A stretch of 64,000 bases of DNA. Origin: Aliidiomarina celeris (GTDB lineage Bacteria; Pseudomonadota; Gammaproteobacteria; Enterobacterales; Alteromonadaceae). Shown piece by piece: positions 35,836-43,927 of the stretch. The DNA lies in assembly GCF_003316875.1 (NCBI RefSeq), contig NZ_QMIL01000002.1, positions 248,001-312,000 of the forward strand, given 5' to 3'. The position numbers and the translations under genes were made by a program. The first letter of the stretch is position 1; every line of letters starts with the position of its first letter. The notes beneath the pieces are model-generated. The model saw nothing but the letters and a program-made list of their open reading frames with translations, was not told the DNA's origin and did no database searches.

Positions 35836-36402
35836 ATGAGTGTGTCTGAGGCAAGCGCCATTCTTTTAGCCGGCGGGCGGTCTTCTCGCATGGGAACAGA
35901 TAAAGCACTGCTAAAATTATCGACCAGCCCGTTGCCGCAAACATTATTAGAGCGAACCTATGAATGTTTACAGCATGCGGGTTTAAATGATATCCACATC
36001 AGTAGAAACTGCGCGTTAGAGGGTTTCTCTACCATTGCAGATAAAGTCCAGCAGCGTGGTCCACTTGCAGGCATTGAAGCCTGTTTACCTTACTGTAAGT
36101 ACCAACGTGTTTTAGTGGTTCCGGTGGACCAGCCGCGACTATCCGTTGCACTTTTGCATCAGTTACTTGCTGCGCAGGGTGACTGTGTGATGTTTGAGAA
36201 CAACCCATTGCCTTGTGTAATCCCCAATACAGGTGAGACCAAAGCCCTTTTACATCAGTGGCTGTCAGACCCAAATGAACACTGTTCCGTTGCCCGCTTT
36301 CTAAAGGCACTTTCGGTTCAAGAGCGAGCCTGTAGAACACCGCAAGCACTGATGAATACGAATACCCCTCAGGAGTGGAGAGCGTATGAGCAAAGCCAAT
36401 GA
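35836..36402 (+). CDS. mobA: Molybdenum cofactor guanylyltransferase
   Basis: Adds GMP to Mo-molybdopterin to form the bis-MGD cofactor required by NarG, 188 residues. The nucleotidyltransferase signature AILLAGGRSSRMGTDKALL is complete and VVPVDQPRL supplies the metal-binding Asp. It follows moaA by 5 bases and overlaps moaB by 17, an operon position that ties guanylation to the NarGHI need. Confidence 0.94.
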   Translation: MSVSEASAILLAGGRSSRMGTDKALLKLSTSPLPQTLLERTYECLQHAGLNDIHISRNCALEGFSTIADKVQQRGPLAGIEACLPYCKYQRVLVVPVDQPRLSVALLHQLLAAQGDCVMFENNPLPCVIPNTGETKALLHQWLSDPNEHCSVARFLKALSVQERACRTPQALMNTNTPQEWRAYEQSQ

Positions 36403-36910
36403 TTTTGTACCGCTTCGAATTGTTCGAGCGAGTATTTCAAATCGACACACGGAAGCAACCGACAGCACCGGGCAGTGGCTTGACAGCCAGATACAAGCCA
36501 AGGGCCACCTACTCGCACACCATGAAATTTGCGGCAATGATTTTTATGAATTAAGAGCCAAGGTAAGTGCGTGGATAGGTGATTCGCAAGTGGATGTTAT
36601 CCTTACTCATGGTGGAACCGGATTTGCTCAAGGAAACTGTACTCAAGCGGCTATAGAACCCTTACTAGCACAAACCATCCCTGGATTCGGTGAGCTTTTC
36701 CGACAGCTTTCATTCCAGCAAATTGGCTCATCGGCACTACAGTCCCAAGCGTTTGCGGGGTTGGTCAATGATAAGGTGTTGTTCGCAATTCCAGGTTCAC
36801 TGAGTGCTGCGGAGCTGGCTTGGACGCAATTAATTTCGCCACAACTGGACGCCCGCCAAGGACCATGTAACTTTGTCGCGCATATTCAGAAAGGAGTTTG
36901 CAATGGCTAA
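36386..36910 (+). CDS. moaB: MoaB/MogA-type molybdopterin adenylyltransferase
   Basis: Protein of 174 residues of the MoaB family, which adenylates molybdopterin before metal insertion by MoeA in organisms lacking MogA. The GGTGF motif and the ILTHGGTGF...EPLL pattern are present. The usual GGTGxxxRD reads GGTGFAQGN, a change at a normally conserved Arg-Asp, so activity deserves a check. GGAG precedes the ATG. It overlaps moaC by 8 bases. Confidence 0.9.
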   Translation: MSKANDFVPLRIVRASISNRHTEATDSTGQWLDSQIQAKGHLLAHHEICGNDFYELRAKVSAWIGDSQVDVILTHGGTGFAQGNCTQAAIEPLLAQTIPGFGELFRQLSFQQIGSSALQSQAFAGLVNDKVLFAIPGSLSAAELAWTQLISPQLDARQGPCNFVAHIQKGVCNG

Positions 36911-37397
36911 ACTCACCCACGTTAGTGAGGATGGCGCCGCTCATATGGTTGACATCACGGACAAGCAGGCCACTCGGCGGCAAGCAAGTGCTCAAGCCGT
37001 GTTAACAACAGCGGTAAATGTAGTGGAGTTACTTGAGCGAGCGGCTGAAAAAAAAGGCGACGTGTTCGCTACCGCCCGTATTGCGGGCATTATGGCTGCC
37101 AAGAAAACCAGCGACCTCATTCCGTTATGTCATCCCTTGCCACTCAACAAGGTAACGATTGACATTGCACCAAAGCCACAGCAAGGCCAAATTCATGTAT
37201 TGGCCACCTGCGTGACGGAAGGCAAAACGGGTATTGAAATGGAGGCTCTTACTGCTGCATCTGTCGCTGCGCTAACACTTTACGATATGGCAAAAGCAGT
37301 CGACCCCGCCATGGTTATTGGTGGCATTCAGTTAGTTGAAAAAATAGGTGGTAAATCAGGGCACTGGCGTTCAGCGAACCAAGAAACGCAGGAGTAG
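36903..37397 (+). CDS. moaC: Cyclic pyranopterin monophosphate synthase
   Basis: Second step of molybdopterin synthesis, forming cPMP, 164 residues. The start at 36903 (AAGGAG upstream) gives MAKLTHVSEDGAAHMVDIT, the usual N-terminus; an earlier in-frame ATG is rejected. Conserved parts are KGDVFATARIAGIMAAKKT, LIPLCHPLPL and EGKTGIEMEALTA. Confidence 0.96.
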   Translation: MAKLTHVSEDGAAHMVDITDKQATRRQASAQAVLTTAVNVVELLERAAEKKGDVFATARIAGIMAAKKTSDLIPLCHPLPLNKVTIDIAPKPQQGQIHVLATCVTEGKTGIEMEALTAASVAALTLYDMAKAVDPAMVIGGIQLVEKIGGKSGHWRSANQETQE

Positions 37398-37404
37398 CAC
37401 AATC

Positions 37405-37653
37405 ATGATGATAAGGGTTTTATTTTTTGCGTCATTAAAAGAGCAGCTAGGAACGCCGAATGTGGAAATGGAGACAACTGCGAGTCGTGTCGATGAGCTG
37501 TTGCAGCAACTGATAGAGCAGAATCCACGTTGGAAGCCTCATTTGCAGCAGGGGACCTTACTTTGTGCAGTGAATCAGCAGCTTTGTGATACAGAACATC
37601 CGCTCGCCGTTGGTGACGAAGTGGCGTTTTTCCCGCCCGTTACAGGAGGCTGA
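37405..37653 (+). CDS. moaD: Molybdopterin synthase small subunit
   Basis: Ubiquitin-like sulfur carrier of 82 residues ending in FFPPVTGG. The terminal Gly-Gly is thiocarboxylated by MoeB, whose gene is not in this window. The start at 37405 (GGAG upstream) gives MMIRVLFFASLKEQLG; a longer frame from 37348 reads through the moaC end and is rejected. It pairs with MoaE encoded 2 bases on. Confidence 0.94.
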   Translation: MMIRVLFFASLKEQLGTPNVEMETTASRVDELLQQLIEQNPRWKPHLQQGTLLCAVNQQLCDTEHPLAVGDEVAFFPPVTGG

Positions 37654-37655
37654 TT

Positions 37656-38120
37656 ATGGCAGCGACTACCACCATCCGTATTCAAGAGCAGGACTTCTCA
37701 GTGGCGGACAATTATGAACAGCTACGCAGGAGCGCAGCCTATGGTGCGGTGGTAACCTTTACCGGTTTAGTACGAGAGTTAGTTGACGCGCAATTGAGTG
37801 GCATGTTTCTAGAGCACTATCCCGGAATGACCGAAAAAGCGTTGCAAGGTATTAGTAATGAGGCTCGTCAGCGCTGGCAGCTCGGCCCTATTCAAATCAT
37901 TCATCGTATCGGCCACTTGCAACTGAATGATCAAATTGTGTTTGTTGGGGTGGCGGCAAAGCACAGAGCAGACGCCTTTGCAGCCAGCATGTTCTTGATG
38001 GACTTTTTGAAAACACGGGCTCCGTTTTGGAAAAAAGAGGTCACTAAAGAGGCAAGTTACTGGGTGGAGGCGAAGGAAAGCGATCAGCACGCCGTACAGC
38101 GATGGAATGATCAGAAATGA
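37656..38120 (+). CDS. moaE: Molybdopterin synthase catalytic subunit
   Basis: Transfers sulfur from MoaD to cPMP to make molybdopterin, 154 residues. GAVVTFTGLVRE, LEHYPGMTEKAL, IIHRIGHLQLNDQIVFVGV and KTRAPFWKKEV (with the active-site lysines) are characteristic. It overlaps modA by 4 bases (ATGA), joining cofactor synthesis to molybdate uptake in one transcript. Confidence 0.96.
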   Translation: MAATTTIRIQEQDFSVADNYEQLRRSAAYGAVVTFTGLVRELVDAQLSGMFLEHYPGMTEKALQGISNEARQRWQLGPIQIIHRIGHLQLNDQIVFVGVAAKHRADAFAASMFLMDFLKTRAPFWKKEVTKEASYWVEAKESDQHAVQRWNDQK

Positions 38121-38854
38121 AAGCACGTTATTACCTGTTGCTAATCGGCGCTTTTCTTTCTACTAGCGCGTTTGGTGAAACAATCCGAGTTGCAGCTGCC
38201 TCTGATCTACGTTATGTCATGCCGACTTTAATAGAGGCCTTTGAAAAGAAACACCGGCAAAGCAATGTGGAGGCGGTGTTTGGCCCTTCTGGGCGATTTT
38301 TTAGTCAAATTCAAAATGGCGCGCCCTTTCATGTGTTTATGTCTGCCGATATAGAATACCCTCAACAGCTTCGAGAGAGAAACAGTCGTCATGGTGAGGC
38401 GGTGCCTTATGCACTGGGTAGCATTGCCCTCTGGCACGCGCAAGAGCACACGCCAAGTTTGACGGATCTAGAGAATGCAAGGCGCATCGCGATTGCCAAT
38501 CCTCAAACCGCTCCATATGGAAAAATGGCGTTAGCCTGGCTTACTCAACTGGATAATGGGGAAGCACTGACCAAGCACTTAGTTTTTGCGGAGAGCGCGG
38601 CGCAAGTGGCTCATTTAGTGAGAAGCGGCGGGGCGCAAATAGGTATTAGTGCGCTGACAGTGTTAAATAGTGCCGAGTTAGCAACCTTTGGACGTTACTC
38701 AGCAATCCCCATAGACACCGGCTACGTTCCTATTGTTCAGGGTATGATGCTTACAGAGCATGGAATAATGAACGAACAAGCGCAGCATTTTTTTACGTTT
38801 TTGCGACAGGACGCTGGAGCTATTTTTCAAGCTCATGGGTTTATGCTGCCATGA
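38117..38854 (+). CDS. modA: Molybdate ABC transporter substrate-binding protein
   Basis: Periplasmic molybdate/tungstate-binding protein, 245 residues, with a signal peptide (MKARYYLLLIGAFLSTSAFG). The mature protein starts ETIRVAAASDLRYVMP, the ModA binding loop, and FGPSGRFFSQIQNGAPFHVF forms the second oxyanion loop. It overlaps modB by 4 bases. Confidence 0.94.
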   Translation: MKARYYLLLIGAFLSTSAFGETIRVAAASDLRYVMPTLIEAFEKKHRQSNVEAVFGPSGRFFSQIQNGAPFHVFMSADIEYPQQLRERNSRHGEAVPYALGSIALWHAQEHTPSLTDLENARRIAIANPQTAPYGKMALAWLTQLDNGEALTKHLVFAESAAQVAHLVRSGGAQIGISALTVLNSAELATFGRYSAIPIDTGYVPIVQGMMLTEHGIMNEQAQHFFTFLRQDAGAIFQAHGFMLP

Positions 38855-39537
38855 CTGGAAATGATCTATTAGCCATTTGGGTCACCTTACGGTTGGCGCT
38901 CATTTCCACTTTCATATTGTTAGTTATTTCCATTCCTTTTGCATGGTGGCTTAGTCAAACCAAAAGCCGAACCCGACCCTTATTCGAAGCCATTGTGGCT
39001 TTACCTTTGGTATTGCCTCCTACGGTATTAGGTTTCTATCTGCTTGTTGCACTTGGGCCTAATGGGCCTATTGGAGGAAGCTTAGAAGCGTTAGGACTCA
39101 ATCATTTAGCCTTTAGCTTTTCGGGGTTAGTGATAGGCTCGGTAATATATTCTCTTCCTTTTGCTGTGCAGCCTTTGCAAAATGCCTTCACTGCCATTCC
39201 TGCAAAGCTTCTCGATGTAGCAACTACTCTTCGTTCTAACCCGTGGGACAGGTTCTGGCACGTTGTTATACCACTCGCAAAACCGGGGGTAATTTCCGCT
39301 GCTGTATTGTCATTTGCGCACACGCTAGGAGAGTTTGGAGTGGTGCTCATGATCGGTGGCAATATTCCGGGTGAAACACAGGTGGTGTCGATAGCTATTT
39401 ACGATCATGTTGAGTCATTAAATTATGAACGAGCGCATTTACTGTCCATTGGCCTTCTTATATTTTCGATGTTGGTGTTACTCGCCGTGTATAGTGTGAA
39501 TGGCCGAAATAAATTAATGTCGGCGGGTGAAAGATGA
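38851..39537 (+). CDS. modB: Molybdate ABC transporter permease
   Basis: Inner-membrane permease, 228 residues, five or six helices. The EAA loop is seen in LLDVATTLRSNPWDRFWHVV IPLAKPGV, and SFAHTLGEFGVVLMIGGNIPG is a ModB hallmark. It overlaps modC by 4 bases. Confidence 0.95.
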   Translation: MTGNDLLAIWVTLRLALISTFILLVISIPFAWWLSQTKSRTRPLFEAIVALPLVLPPTVLGFYLLVALGPNGPIGGSLEALGLNHLAFSFSGLVIGSVIYSLPFAVQPLQNAFTAIPAKLLDVATTLRSNPWDRFWHVVIPLAKPGVISAAVLSFAHTLGEFGVVLMIGGNIPGETQVVSIAIYDHVESLNYERAHLLSIGLLIFSMLVLLAVYSVNGRNKLMSAGER

Positions 39538-40571
39538 GCCTTGATATCAGCATAGAAGCACAGCAAGGAGATTTTCTCTTGCAGGTGTCGAGTTCCATTG
39601 ACCTGCAAGGCATTACAGCACTGTTCGGCCCATCGGGCTGTGGCAAAAGTTCATTATTACGCGCCATTGCGGGTATTCATCCGGGGGTAACCGGTAGCAT
39701 TGAATCGCCATGGGGCACGTGGCTTGGCAGTGCGGCAACGCAGCCCGCTTGGCAGCGTGGGGTCGGTATGGTGTTCCAAGACCCCTCGCTTTTTCCTCAT
39801 TTAGATGTAGCCGGTAATCTTTGTTTTAGTGCTAAGCGGGCTCCAGTAACTGAGAAGAAGGGAGGTACTCAGAGTGCTGTGGAGCAAATTGCCGACTTGT
39901 GCGGAATTAGTAGGTTGCTGCGCCACTATCCTCAGCAGCTGTCCGGAGGTCAGCAACAACGCGTAGCGATTGCCCGAGCTCTATTGAGCCGGCCTCGTTT
40001 GTTGCTGCTTGATGAGCCGCTTGCCAGTCTCGACAAGAATGCGCGCAGTATTTTTCTGAAATTGCTGCGCACAGTGCACGAAGAAATGGCGCTGCCCATG
40101 ATCTACGTGAGTCATCAAATCGAAGAAGTGGCCTACTTGGCTGATAATCTACTGTTAATGGATGGTGGATGTATTCAACAGTCGGGCGCTGTTCAAAAGG
40201 TGTTGGCAAGCGCTTTAGGGCGCACCTTGAGCGGTGGCTTGAGTGTATTGCAATTGCATGAGGGAAAACTTGGTCCAAAGGGGGCTCCCCTCGAGCTCAA
40301 TCAGCCCAATACCTACAATCGTGCGCTAATTTATGCCGATGATATCGCATTGAGTCTCGAACCTTTACCAACGACCAGCTTTCGTAATCAGTTGGAATGC
40401 AAAGTTGTTTCACTTGAGCTTGATGCGACATCAGCAAAAAGAGTTTGGGTGACGTTGCAACTCGAACAGCAACACGTAATGGCAAGTGTAAGTCAAAAAA
40501 GTGCAGAGCATTTGGGTTTGTTTACTGGACAAAAGCTCTTTGCGTTGATGAAAGCAACCGCCTTGCATTAG
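39534..40571 (+). CDS. modC: Molybdate ABC transporter ATP-binding protein
   Basis: ATPase of the molybdate importer, 345 residues. Walker A is FGPSGCGKSSLLRA, the signature LSGGQQQRVAIARALL, Walker B LLLLDEPLASLD, then the H-loop SHQIEE. A C-terminal molybdate-binding Mop/TOBE domain (residues about 285-345) can mediate feedback inhibition. It is the last gene of the moa-mod operon, convergent with nsrR. No terminator hairpin is evident in the 27-base gap. Confidence 0.95.
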   Translation: MSLDISIEAQQGDFLLQVSSSIDLQGITALFGPSGCGKSSLLRAIAGIHPGVTGSIESPWGTWLGSAATQPAWQRGVGMVFQDPSLFPHLDVAGNLCFSAKRAPVTEKKGGTQSAVEQIADLCGISRLLRHYPQQLSGGQQQRVAIARALLSRPRLLLLDEPLASLDKNARSIFLKLLRTVHEEMALPMIYVSHQIEEVAYLADNLLLMDGGCIQQSGAVQKVLASALGRTLSGGLSVLQLHEGKLGPKGAPLELNQPNTYNRALIYADDIALSLEPLPTTSFRNQLECKVVSLELDATSAKRVWVTLQLEQQHVMASVSQKSAEHLGLFTGQKLFALMKATALH

Positions 40572-40598
40572 TCATTAATGTGCATTTATTTTATGGGT

Positions 40599-41033
40599 TT
40601 AAAGGGTGTTGGTTGTAAAAATACGCTCGAGCTGTGCTTTATTGCCAATAATTGAGGCTAGTGTGTAATTCGATAAAAATTGGTAAAACGCACGCTTCCC
40701 TTCTGCCAGAATGTGCTGCAATTCACAGGCCGGCTCAATGGTGCACGTCGGGCTGTGACAATTTACCCAAGGCGTGTCGCCTTCTAGCCGTCGGATTACA
40801 TGGTCAAGGCGAATTTCATGGGGAGGCGCCGCAAGAGAAAACCCACCGTTTTTCCCGCGTTTCGTGCGAATAAACCCTTCTTTACCGAGTTGATGAATGA
40901 CCTTATTCAGGTGATTTCGCGGAATATCGTAGGCGTCGCAAATTTCGTTAATAGTGACTACGCTACCTGGGCTGCGAATACCGAGGTAGATCAAAGTGCG
41001 CAAGCCGTAATCCGTATACTTTTTTATTTGCAT
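40599..41033 (-). CDS. nsrR: Nitric-oxide-sensing Rrf2 repressor NsrR
   Basis: Iron-sulfur transcription factor, 144 residues from ATG 41033. The N-terminus MQIKKYTDYGLRTLIYLG and the helix-turn-helix (VTINEICDAYDIPRNHLNKV) match NsrR. Three cysteines spaced C-x4-C-x5-C (CHSPTCTIEPAC) are those that bind the NO-sensitive cluster. Longer starts add a Cys-rich stretch outside the family. The matching palindrome sits 33 bases upstream (41066-41088), so self-regulation together with the divergent genes is likely. No strong ribosome site precedes the ATG. Confidence 0.93.
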   Translation of the reverse strand: MQIKKYTDYGLRTLIYLGIRSPGSVVTINEICDAYDIPRNHLNKVIHQLGKEGFIRTKRGKNGGFSLAAPPHEIRLDHVIRRLEGDTPWVNCHSPTCTIEPACELQHILAEGKRAFYQFLSNYTLASIIGNKAQLERIFTTNTL

Positions 41034-41052
41034 AAACAAATTATCGCACAGG

Positions 41053-41081
41053 TTGACAGATTCTGTATATGCATTAATAAT
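41053..41081 (+). promoter_or_regulatory. Near-consensus sigma-70 promoter
   Basis: TTGACA (41053-41058), a 17-base spacer and AATAAT (41076-41081), firing toward the small membrane gene at 41116. The -10 box lies inside the NsrR palindrome, so a bound repressor would block it. Confidence 0.8.
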
Positions 41082-41088
41082 GCATCTT
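41066..41088. promoter_or_regulatory. NsrR operator
   Basis: TATATGCATTA-A-TAATGCATCTT: 11-1-11 inverted repeat. The second half read in reverse is AAGATGCATTA, very close to the NsrR consensus half AAGATGCATTT. A further ATGCATT half-site lies at 41094-41100. Confidence 0.8.
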
Positions 41089-41115
41089 ATAACATGCATT
41101 ACAAAGGTATCTTTT

Positions 41116-41337
41116 ATGTCGGGGCACAAGCTACTTCGTTTTGCGAACTGTGGCATGATATTTTTTCTGGCGGCTTTTGCTGCGTCATTTTACGGGGCCT
41201 GGGGCTTAGAAAAACAGTTGCCTCTTATGGCTGTTACTTTTCTACATATCGGCCAGATTGTAACAGCTGGCCTGTTCAAGCTAGCTTATGTATTGCGACT
41301 CGTCGCTCAGTCTCAACTTGGTGAGCAATTACGATAA
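41116..41337 (+). CDS. Small two-helix membrane protein, putative NsrR target
   Basis: Protein of 73 residues with two predicted transmembrane helices (about 11-31 and 36-60; FFLAAFAASFYGAWG and AVTFLHIGQIVTAGLFKLAY). A His in the second helix (TFLHIGQ) could be a ligand but nothing shows this. AAAGGT lies 7 bases before ATG 41116. It is driven by a near-perfect promoter under an NsrR operator, so expression should rise when NO is present. I do not recognise the family. Confidence 0.8.
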   Translation: MSGHKLLRFANCGMIFFLAAFAASFYGAWGLEKQLPLMAVTFLHIGQIVTAGLFKLAYVLRLVAQSQLGEQLR

Positions 41338-41349
41338 GGAACGGTAATT

Positions 41350-41721
41350 ATGATGGCAATGCTATGCTGGCGCTTTATTGCATTCCTTGCTGTTAAAATG
41401 GCCGCCGTTGGAGTAATTGTACCTGGGGTGCCTTCAGTTCCCTTTATCCTTCTAGCGGCTTGGTCAGCGGGTAAAGGGTGGCCTCAATTAGAACAATGGC
41501 TGCTTCAGCACGAGAAGTACGGACCTCTTATTATTGCTTGGCGGCATGAGCGTGCGATTCCTCGTTCGGCAAAGTGGCTAGCTTCAGCGATGATGCTTTT
41601 TAGCGTGGTGATGCTATTGGTGTCTGCTGCACCCACCTTGCTTAAAGCTCTACTGGCTTTATTCCTAATTGCTGTGGCGATTTGGCTTTGGACTCGTAGA
41701 GAGCCAAAATTTGCGGCGTAA
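41350..41721 (+). CDS. DUF454 (YbaN-like) inner-membrane protein
   Basis: Protein of 123 residues with three hydrophobic segments. The FLAVKMAAVGVIVPGVPSVPFILLAAWSAGKG region followed by WLLQHEKYGPLI and W...RAIPRSAKW is characteristic of DUF454/YbaN, a family of unknown function. It lies 12 bases after the small membrane gene and should share the NsrR-controlled transcript. Molecular role unknown. Confidence 0.88.
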   Translation: MMAMLCWRFIAFLAVKMAAVGVIVPGVPSVPFILLAAWSAGKGWPQLEQWLLQHEKYGPLIIAWRHERAIPRSAKWLASAMMLFSVVMLLVSAAPTLLKALLALFLIAVAIWLWTRREPKFAA

Positions 41722-41742
41722 CCGCAGGTCGCCTGAGCGAGT

Positions 41743-41778
41743 AGTCACAACTAAGGGCGCAGTCACAACTAAGGGCGC
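41743..41778. repeat. 18-bp tandem duplication
   Basis: Two perfect adjacent copies of AGTCACAACTAAGGGCGC, then the first five bases of a third, in the short gap between convergent ybaN-like and moeA genes. Looks like a recent slippage duplication. No terminator is recognised there. Confidence 0.95.
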
Positions 41779-41808
41779 AGTCAAAAGAGTTTAAATAAGT
41801 CTTGGTCT

Positions 41809-43047
41809 TTAGCGCAGGGGAGCGCTAATGATTTCGACTTCAACCCACTCATCGGCGTTCACATGTCCTTGTTCCGCACAAAGGCGAATAAATACATCGG
41901 CTTCGGCTAGGGAGGTTAGCATGGCGGAGCCTTGTGGACCGGTACTAAACACTTTGGTTTCACCATCCTGCTCTCGTAACCACCCACGCTGAAAATCGGC
42001 GCGGCCCGGGCGCTTCTTTAATACTTCGCCAGCTCTCAAGCACAGACGCTGCCGTGATTGCCAATGCTCGCCCTGTAGGGTAGCGAGGGCGGGGGCGGCA
42101 AGTTGATCAAAGGTTACCAGTGCCGACACGGGGTTACCTGGTAAACCAAAGAAATAAGCGTTATTCACTTTTCCAAAAGCAAAGGGTTTACCTGGCTTCA
42201 TCGCAACCTTCCAAAAGCCAACTGAGCCATAGCTGTCGAGAACTTGCTTAGTAAAATCGAAGTCGCCAACTGAAACCCCGCCACTACATACAATGGCATC
42301 GGCAGTACGACTTGCCTTCTCGAACCTATCTGCAATGGTGTCGTAATGGTCAGGAATTAAACCGAGGTTAATAACATCGTAGCCTGCGCGCTCCAATAAG
42401 GCATGCAGTGCATAGCGGTTGCTGTCGTAGAGCTGGCCTTCCTGCAATGCTTCACCGGGAGTAACGAGTTCGTCGCCCGTAGAAAATAGTGCAACTTTGA
42501 GTTTTCGTTTTACCTTCACCGAAGCGTATCCAAAAGATGCGAGTAGACCGATATCAACGGGGTTAAATCGACGGCCAGGCTGGTACACGGTTTGCCCGGC
42601 AGTTAGCTCTTCTCCTTGGCGGCGAATATTTGAGCCCGCTGGCAAGGGTTCCAGTAGGGTAATTTGGTTGGCATCGTTAAGTTTGACCTGCTCTTGTGCA
42701 ATCACTGTATCAACGCAGGAAGGAACTTTGGCTCCAGTTAAAATACGGATACATTGGCCAGCGGTCAAATTGCCTTGAAATGGATGCCCCGCCTGAGACA
42801 CTCCCACAATTTTAAGGGTAACGGGACCGTCTTGCTTTGGGAGCCCTGAGCTCAAGTATGCGTAGCCGTCCATCGCGGAGTTGGTGTAGGCTGGAATGTC
42901 AGTGCTGGCTTGAATAGGCTCAGCACTGACCCGGTCAACGAGTGCAGCAAGGGGGACGGGCTCAAACTGTGTCACGGGAGATATGCTCTCGCGCATTTGG
43001 GCAAGCGCGTCTGCCACGCTAATCATGGAACTGCTTGACACGGGCAT
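41809..43047 (-). CDS. moeA: Molybdopterin molybdenumtransferase
   Basis: Inserts molybdate into adenylated molybdopterin, 412 residues. Conserved features are SAMDGYA in domain III, IFSTGDEL-like LFSTGDELV, CSGGVSVGDFDF, and GLPGNPVSALVTF. The start at 43047 has AAGGGGGG upstream and lies one base after the narL stop; ATG 43026 is an alternative. The position right behind narL ties cofactor maturation to nitrate signalling. Confidence 0.95.
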   Translation of the reverse strand: MPVSSSSMISVADALAQMRESISPVTQFEPVPLAALVDRVSAEPIQASTDIPAYTNSAMDGYAYLSSGLPKQDGPVTLKIVGVSQAGHPFQGNLTAGQCIRILTGAKVPSCVDTVIAQEQVKLNDANQITLLEPLPAGSNIRRQGEELTAGQTVYQPGRRFNPVDIGLLASFGYASVKVKRKLKVALFSTGDELVTPGEALQEGQLYDSNRYALHALLERAGYDVINLGLIPDHYDTIADRFEKASRTADAIVCSGGVSVGDFDFTKQVLDSYGSVGFWKVAMKPGKPFAFGKVNNAYFFGLPGNPVSALVTFDQLAAPALATLQGEHWQSRQRLCLRAGEVLKKRPGRADFQRGWLREQDGETKVFSTGPQGSAMLTSLAEADVFIRLCAEQGHVNADEWVEVEIISAPLR

Positions 43048-43048
43048 T

Positions 43049-43690
43049 CTAGCCCCCCTTCTGGTTGACCATCCATACGGCGGCTTCAACGCGAGAGCGA
43101 AGACCGAGTTTCTTTAGGAGATGCTTCACATGGACTTTTACCGTACCATCAGAGATGTCGAGCTCTCGAGCGATAACTTTGTTGCTCATGCCTTTTGCAA
43201 TGAGACTCAAAATCTCGTATTCCCGATTGGTCAAACTGTTCAAATTTGCTTGGTCACGAGACACCGGTTTACGGATGGCAGAGGCGAGTACTTCCGTTAC
43301 ACTCTCACTCAGAACCATTTTACCTGTAAGTGCTTTTTTAACTTGCTGTAATAGCTGCTCCGGGTCCATGTCTTTCAACAAATAACCGTTGGCGCCGCCA
43401 CTAATGGCTTGCACAACATCTTCGTCAGCGTCGGAAACGGTGAGCATTACAATAGCAGATTGAACAACTGCGCGAAGCCCACGCAGAGTTTCTAAGCCGT
43501 CCATTCCTTGCATATTGAGGTCGAGCATAATCAAGTCAGGGTTTAAGTCTTTGGCAATCTCTATAGCGTCAGCGCCATTATTGACTTCACAAACCACTTC
43601 TAGGCTTTCTTCTAACTCAAGAAGCTGACGAAGGCCTTTTATGAGTAGTGGGTGATCGTCCACTAACATTATCCGTGCTTTATCTGACAT
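43049..43690 (-). CDS. narL: Nitrate/nitrite response regulator NarL
   Basis: Response regulator of 213 residues, close to E. coli NarL. The receiver has the acidic pair in VDDHPL, the phospho-Asp in LIMLDLNMQGMDG, and Lys in GYLLKDMDPEQL. The LuxR-type DNA-binding domain is LTNREYEILSLIAKGMSNKVIARELDISDGTVK VHVKHLLKKL. The start at 43690 (GGGGGG ribosome site) is preferred to 43705. It follows narX after a 222-base gap that contains a hairpin and NarL-like heptamers (TACTCAC/TACCTCT around 43874-43885), so it may have its own promoter. Confidence 0.94.
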   Translation of the reverse strand: MSDKARIMLVDDHPLLIKGLRQLLELEESLEVVCEVNNGADAIEIAKDLNPDLIMLDLNMQGMDGLETLRGLRAVVQSAIVMLTVSDADEDVVQAISGGANGYLLKDMDPEQLLQQVKKALTGKMVLSESVTEVLASAIRKPVSRDQANLNSLTNREYEILSLIAKGMSNKVIARELDISDGTVKVHVKHLLKKLGLRSRVEAAVWMVNQKGG

Positions 43691-43897
43691 AAACCCCCCT
43701 AGCATGCTTTGCTAGATTTGTAATGCTTATTCAACTTCGCGAATGATACCGAATTATACCGACGATAACGAATCGTTGCGGGTCTATTTATAATAGAAGT
43801 CTTAATCCGGATAAAATACAACCGCATGATTTTAATAGGGAAAAAATATATCTTTGCTTGTAGTTACTTATTAGTGAGTACCTCTTACGAACATTTT

Positions 43898-43924
43898 GAT
43901 ACTGCATAATATAAAGGCAGTATC
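43898..43924. other. Hairpin directly after narX
   Basis: Perfect 8-base arms GATACTGC and GCAGTATC, 11-base AT-rich loop. It starts 3 bases past the narX stop on the minus strand. No U-run follows, so mRNA stabilisation or partial attenuation between narX and narL is more likely than full termination. Confidence 0.55.
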
Positions 43925-43927
43925 TTC

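Noticed and set aside
40800-41324. Plus-strand frame of 174 codons across nsrR and the small membrane gene
   Set aside because: Runs antisense to nsrR and then out of frame through the 41116 gene, which has a promoter and ribosome site of its own.
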